A DNA stretch of 64,000 nucleotides from Thiosulfativibrio zosterae (lineage in GTDB: Bacteria; Pseudomonadota; Gammaproteobacteria; Thiomicrospirales; Thiomicrospiraceae), in assembly GCF_011398155.1 (NCBI RefSeq), contig NZ_AP021888.1:1223501-1287500 (forward strand), given 5' to 3'. The stretch's first letter is position 1; the number at the start of each line of letters is the position of its first letter. Below are positions 60,562 to 64,000 of the stretch, in pieces. The notes below the pieces were generated by a model. It did no database searches and had not been told where the DNA came from. It was given only the letters and a program-made list of their open reading frames with translations. The translations under genes were made by a program, and so were the position numbers.

Positions 60562-60840
60562 TTAGGTGCGGTAAATGGTTTCAATCAGGTGATAACCAAA
60601 CTGGGTTTTCACAGGACCATGCACGGTGAGGAGCGGCAGTTTAAAGACCACCATATCAAATGCTTTGACCATGGCGCCGCGATTAAATTCGCCTAAGTCA
60701 CCGCCTTTTTTTCCGGATGGACATAAGGAATGTTTTTTCGCGAGGGTAGCAAAATCGGCGCCTTTGGCTAATTGGGCTTTCAGTTTTTCAGCTTCTGCTT
60801 GCGTTTTCACGAGAATATGTCTTGCACAGGCTCTTGCCAT
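60562..60840 (-). CDS. ppiC: Parvulin-type peptidyl-prolyl isomerase PpiC, copy 2
   Basis: 92 residues, the size of E. coli PpiC (93). [40 protein letters not shown] and [15 protein letters not shown] are diagnostic. Cytoplasmic isomerase. Converges on the DUF2058 gene. Confidence 0.95.
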   Translation of the reverse strand: MARACARHILVKTQAEAEKLKAQLAKGADFATLAKKHSLCPSGKKGGDLGEFNRGAMVKAFDMVVFKLPLLTVHGPVKTQFGYHLIETIYRT

Positions 60841-61116
60841 AGCGTTCTCCTTAAGTTTTTTCTATTATAAAAGAGTCTTGTCAAAATAACAGTTTGTTTC
60901 AGTGACCTTTTAACCCTGCTCGCTTTCTAATAGAGACCAAGAGTAAGGCACGCTAAAAAATGGTTAAAATCCCTCGTTTTTTTCTCGCCTCACTCATGCA
61001 AAGGTTTATGAGTAATTTAGGTTAATATGGATAGCCAGTTTTGCCAAAAACCCGTTAATTATTTTTGGTCATGTTGATGACATTTGAGTACCCTAAGATA
61101 GGGTTAAGGAAGACCA

Positions 61117-61815
61117 GTGAATGTAAAAATGAATGTAGAAATGACCGCTTTTAAAAATGTTTTTCGAATTGAAAATGCTTGGACGAATCAAGACTACCAT
61201 GCCATTTTGGCGCTCATGGAATTTGAAGACGACTTAGTTGGGCTGTCAGCCGCGGATTTAAAAGAAATGTGTTTAATGTCTTTGGCAGATTTAGAAGCTG
61301 AAGATGCAGCAATTATTGTTTTAAAGCATTTGTTTAAAGCTGACTTGGAAGCGGGTGATTTAACCGAAGGCAAGATTATTCAGGTAGCACATCAAATGCC
61401 AGAAGGTAATAGCTGGGAAGATTACCCTGATCCTTTAAAGCATCGAGATTTTTTTAACGCTTATGGCTTGTTGCGTGAAGCCTTTAATGGTCGCTTTGCT
61501 AAACCGACCGGTGTATTGATTAACTTGAAACTGAGTGCCAAACAAAAATCAGCCTTTGACATTTTTGCAATAAATCCTAAACCAACATTGGTTAGATTGC
61601 TGAGCTGTGGTTTAGACGAACATGCGATTTTGAATCGGTTGTATGATGAACAAATTTTAGGAAAAACATTTCCAGAAGCGCAAGGCATGATTTGGGATTT
61701 AAAATGGCTTGAACAGTCAGATACTACAAGAGAGGTTCAAATTTTAAGTTCTGCGTTATGGTTTGCCGATTTGGCGGAACAATTTGAAGGCACAACCCAT
61801 CAAGATGAAGTTTAA
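61117..61815 (+). CDS. Hypothetical protein
   Basis: 232 residues from a GTG at 61117, chosen because AAGGA (61106-61110) lies six bases before it; an in-frame ATG at 61129 is alternative. Soluble, acidic, mostly helical (SAADLKEMCLMSLADLEAED). No family recognised and no signal peptide. A 275-base gap upstream holds nothing recognisable beyond promoter-like AT-rich sequence. Confidence 0.68.
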   Translation: MNVKMNVEMTAFKNVFRIENAWTNQDYHAILALMEFEDDLVGLSAADLKEMCLMSLADLEAEDAAIIVLKHLFKADLEAGDLTEGKIIQVAHQMPEGNSWEDYPDPLKHRDFFNAYGLLREAFNGRFAKPTGVLINLKLSAKQKSAFDIFAINPKPTLVRLLSCGLDEHAILNRLYDEQILGKTFPEAQGMIWDLKWLEQSDTTREVQILSSALWFADLAEQFEGTTHQDEV

Positions 61816-61892
61816 AAGCCTATTTGCTAGGTTTGATAAAGCATCCTCAGAAAATTAAAATATTATCTGAGGTGCTCAAGCAATGGTGCTGA

Positions 61893-62513
61893 TTAAGCAA
61901 CGATTTCTAAGAGTTCAACATCAAAAATCAATGCTGAATAGGGCGCAATCTTAGCACCAGAACCCTGAGGCCCATAAGCCAAATTGTGCGGAATATACAA
62001 GCGCCATTTTGAACCGACTGGCATCATTTGCAAGGCTTCTGTCCAGCCTGCAATTACGCGGTTGACTGGGAACTGTGCCGGCTGTCCACGCACAACAGAG
62101 CTATCAAACACTGTGCCATCAATTAAAGTGCCGTGGTAGTGCGTTGAAACCGTTGAAGTGGCTGAAGGCATATCGCCTTGACCTTCGGTTAAGATTTCAT
62201 ACTGTAATCCAGATGCAGTAATCATCACGCCCGTTTTTTGCGCGTTTTCTGCTAAAAAAGCTTCACCAGCAGCGGCAGCCATTTTGCCTTTTTCGGCTTC
62301 TTTGTCAGCCATGATTTGGTGCATTTCTTCAAACGCTTTCATAAACGCCTGTTGGTCAATCGGGCTGGCTTTGCCTTCTAAAGCATCCATCACGCCTGCG
62401 GCAACCGCTGAAGGATTAACGCCTTCAAATGGGTCTGACGCCAATTGATCGCCCATTTGACGGCCAATGCCGTAACTAACGATTTCTGAAGTGGTGGTGA
62501 ATTGCTGAGACAT
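61893..62513 (-). CDS. fklB: FKBP-type peptidyl-prolyl isomerase, FklB/Mip-like
   Basis: 206 residues. N-terminal helical dimerisation domain (SYGIGRQMGDQLASDPFEG; MDALEGKASPIDQQ), then an FKBP domain with TVSTHYHGTLIDGTVFDSSV, GWTEALQMMPVGSKWRLYIP and AYGPQGSGAKIAPYSALIF. No signal peptide, so cytoplasmic FklB (Fkp22) rather than secreted Mip. Confidence 0.93.
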   Translation of the reverse strand: MSQQFTTTSEIVSYGIGRQMGDQLASDPFEGVNPSAVAAGVMDALEGKASPIDQQAFMKAFEEMHQIMADKEAEKGKMAAAAGEAFLAENAQKTGVMITASGLQYEILTEGQGDMPSATSTVSTHYHGTLIDGTVFDSSVVRGQPAQFPVNRVIAGWTEALQMMPVGSKWRLYIPHNLAYGPQGSGAKIAPYSALIFDVELLEIVA

Positions 62514-62591
62514 GGTTTGAAGTCCTGTTTTAAAAAAAGAGCGTAGTTTAGCATAAGTCAGCGTGACTTAAAAATCGCTGAAATTTTTGAG

Positions 62592-63218
62592 TTATTTAAA
62601 CTGATGAATGGTAGCGGTTACCACACCCCAAATCACCACTTCAGATTCTTCTCTGACAGGAATAGGTGGGTAGTTATCATTCTCAGGTACCAGCCAAGTG
62701 CCTGTCGATTTAATGGAAAGGCGTTTCACAGTGAGTTCACCATCTAGTGCGGCGATAACGATTTTGCCGTCGCTGGGTTTCAGGCTTTTATCAACTACCA
62801 GTAAGTCGCCATCAAAAATGCCAATTTTTTTCATGGAATCCCCTTGTACGCGTAGCAAAAAAGTCGACTCTTTATGGGGGATGAGTTGGTCGTTTAGATT
62901 TAAGCGGTCTTCAATATAATCGTCCGCTGGACTCGGAAACCCAGCAACCACTTTATGGCTATAAAGGTTGAGCCTATTGGCCTCGGGATCTTGTTCATCA
63001 GTGGCTAAATAAACTTGTGCTTTATTTTTGGCGAGTGCTTGGAGTTCATTTTTAATTTGGCGTTGCTTGTCTATTTCGGCAGTTTCTCGCAGCCAGTTTT
63101 TAACTAAAGTGACTTTAGATTCTGGAATACGAATCACTTTGGTGTCTTCACCAAATAAGCCACTGCCTTTTTTGCGGCCTGCACCGCTGCGTTTTCCGCC
63201 ATGTGTTTTTTCTGTCAT
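62592..63218 (-). CDS. umuD: UmuD-like S24 serine peptidase with an N-terminal extension
   Basis: 208 residues, longer than UmuD (about 140). The self-cleavage site VVAGF (A92-G93), Ser128 in VQGDSM and Lys165 in GELTVKRL have the same spacing as UmuD (cleavage to Ser 36, Ser to Lys 37). The first 90 residues add a basic start (GGKRSGAGRKKGSG) and a helical region that could bind DNA, as in the long UmuDAb regulator of Acinetobacter. Divergent from umuC rather than co-transcribed. Likely role: SOS-induced cleavage, either polymerase V assembly, regulation, or both. Confidence 0.88.
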   Translation of the reverse strand: MTEKTHGGKRSGAGRKKGSGLFGEDTKVIRIPESKVTLVKNWLRETAEIDKQRQIKNELQALAKNKAQVYLATDEQDPEANRLNLYSHKVVAGFPSPADDYIEDRLNLNDQLIPHKESTFLLRVQGDSMKKIGIFDGDLLVVDKSLKPSDGKIVIAALDGELTVKRLSIKSTGTWLVPENDNYPPIPVREESEVVIWGVVTATIHQFK

Positions 63219-63226
63219 TTTGAATT

Positions 63227-63265
63227 TTGTAACATTATTTTTGAATTAGAGTTAAAATTGTAACA
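63227..63265. promoter_or_regulatory. Two direct repeats in the umuD-umuC divergent promoter
   Basis: TTGTAACA at 63227-63234 and 63258-63265, 31 bases apart (three helical turns), each set in AT-rich sequence. The first lies just before the umuD start. No CTGT-N8-ACAG LexA box is visible. Candidate operators for the UmuD-like protein or another SOS regulator. Confidence 0.5.
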
Positions 63266-63293
63266 CTAATCAAAAAATGGAATGTGAATATTC

Positions 63294-64000
63294 ATGAAAG
63301 TCTTGTCTAAATCGCCAGAAAAATCAGTCTTTGCGTTAATTGATGGCAACAGTTTTTATGCTTCCTGCGAAATCGCTTTTCAGCCGCATTTGAGCCATCG
63401 ACCCGTAGTGGTTTTATCCAATAATGATGGTTGCATCGTTGCGGCTAACCAAATTGCCAAAGATTTGAATGCAGAGCTCATGCAAACGGTTAAAACGCTT
63501 GGGCCGGGTGGTTATCGTTCGGCAGTGATGGATAATATGATGTTTCAACCTTACTTTAAGGTGAAAGACATTTTAGAAAAATACCGAGCCGCTGTATTCA
63601 GTTCTAATTATGAGCTTTATGCGGATATGTCGAGTCGTATGCATCGCATTGTGGGTGAGTTTGCGCCTCGACAAGAAATTTACTCAATTGATGAGAGTTT
63701 TTTAGACTTAACCGGTATGCACAACTTTAACCTGACAACCTTAGCATTGCAGATTAAAGATAAGGTTAAGCAAGATATTGGTATTCCGGTGGCAGTTGGC
63801 ATAGGGCATTCTAAAACACTGGCTAAGTTAGCCAATCACTTGGCTAAAAAGCAAGCTCAGCATCAGGGCGTTTTAGATTTAACTCAGTGGGATGAAACCA
63901 CTTTAAATGCCGTGTTGGCTAAGGTGGATGTTGGTAAAGTGTGGGGCATTGGCTCACGCTTAAGCCAGCAACTTAAACAACAGGGGGTTGCAACGGTTGC
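63294..64000 (+). CDS. umuC: DNA polymerase V catalytic subunit UmuC, N-terminal part (runs off the window)
   Basis: About 235 residues from the ATG at 63294, still open at the edge. Y-family polymerase: ALIDGNSFYASCE (metal Asp), VVVLSNNDGCIVAAN, YSIDESFLDLTG (catalytic Asp-Glu), GIGHSKTLAKLANHLAKK, and the start of the helix-hairpin-helix region (VWGIGSRLSQQL). Error-prone translesion synthesis. Partner of the UmuD-like protein. Confidence 0.95.
   Translation, partial: MKVLSKSPEKSVFALIDGNSFYASCEIAFQPHLSHRPVVVLSNNDGCIVAANQIAKDLNAELMQTVKTLGPGGYRSAVMDNMMFQPYFKVKDILEKYRAAVFSSNYELYADMSSRMHRIVGEFAPRQEIYSIDESFLDLTGMHNFNLTTLALQIKDKVKQDIGIPVAVGIGHSKTLAKLANHLAKKQAQHQGVLDLTQWDETTLNAVLAKVDVGKVWGIGSRLSQQLKQQGVATV

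Noticed and set aside
61841-61874. Imperfect hairpin between the 232-residue gene and fklB
   Set aside because: The stem has a bulge, a 13-base AT loop and no T run; a terminator is possible between these convergent genes but too weak to list.
63219-63293. Classical LexA box between umuD and umuC
   Set aside because: No CTGT-N8-ACAG or close variant found; only the TTGTAACA direct repeats are present.

Overview
The window looks like chromosome of a low-GC, sulfur-oxidising gammaproteobacterium, most likely from the Thiomicrospira / Thiomicrorhabdus / Hydrogenovibrio group. This is inferred from gene content and order: a flavocytochrome c sulfide dehydrogenase pair, a RegB/RegA redox two-component system, the metG-rnfABCDGE-nth order, and the gammaproteobacterial hda/purM/purN neighbourhood. 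No database search was possible. Genes are dense, with no gene-free stretch over about 300 bases. I saw no rRNA, tRNA, CRISPR array, prophage or insertion sequence.

Layout. 1-6838: metal (probably copper) handling, with a CusC-CusB-CusA-type efflux operon, a bacterial voltage-gated cation channel and an OprC/NosA-type TonB-dependent copper receptor. 7085-10963: two adjacent two-component systems on the minus strand, an OmpR/QseC-like pair followed by a RegB/RegA pair. 11036-17144: SlyD, HemJ, a PAS-PAS-GGDEF-EAL protein, an ExbB-ExbD-TonB set that could energise the receptor, and a porin. 17333-20682: RimO, a ribbon-helix-helix/ParE toxin-antitoxin pair, and a secreted protein followed by a membrane-anchored LuxR-type regulator. 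20776-27972: the sulfide dehydrogenase pair, then an operon of a P-type H+-ATPase, PEP synthase and a small membrane protein. 28054-31477: a peroxiredoxin with a membrane extension, a periplasmic rhodanese, a DUF1841 protein and ChrA. 31541-40287: metG, the six rnf genes and nth on one strand. 40556-49883: STAS protein, BamD, RluD, PgeF, Mrp, Dcd, a DUF3108 protein, PurN, PurM, a DUF2066 protein and Hda. 49896-54167: an unusual run of two periplasmic thioredoxin-fold proteins, a TolC-like protein, a very short HlyD-like adaptor, a 53-residue lipoprotein, an 87-residue protein and a PilZ-like protein. 54187-64000: RlmJ, RbgA-like GTPase, several DUF proteins, an alanine symporter, two small parvulins, an FKBP, and a UmuD-like protein divergent from UmuC, which runs off the window.

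The most unusual signals are non-coding. The palindrome CCAGGCCTGG, usually with an A-tract before and a T-tract after, occurs seven times exactly and at least twice in degraded form, both between and inside genes. Two distant promoters, in front of the efflux operon and of the secreted-protein gene, share TTCAG-N6-TTCAG followed exactly 10 bases later by a -10-like hexamer, which suggests one OmpR-type regulator controls both. Among genes, the thioredoxin/TolC/mini-adaptor run and the divergent long UmuD-like protein are the least conventional.
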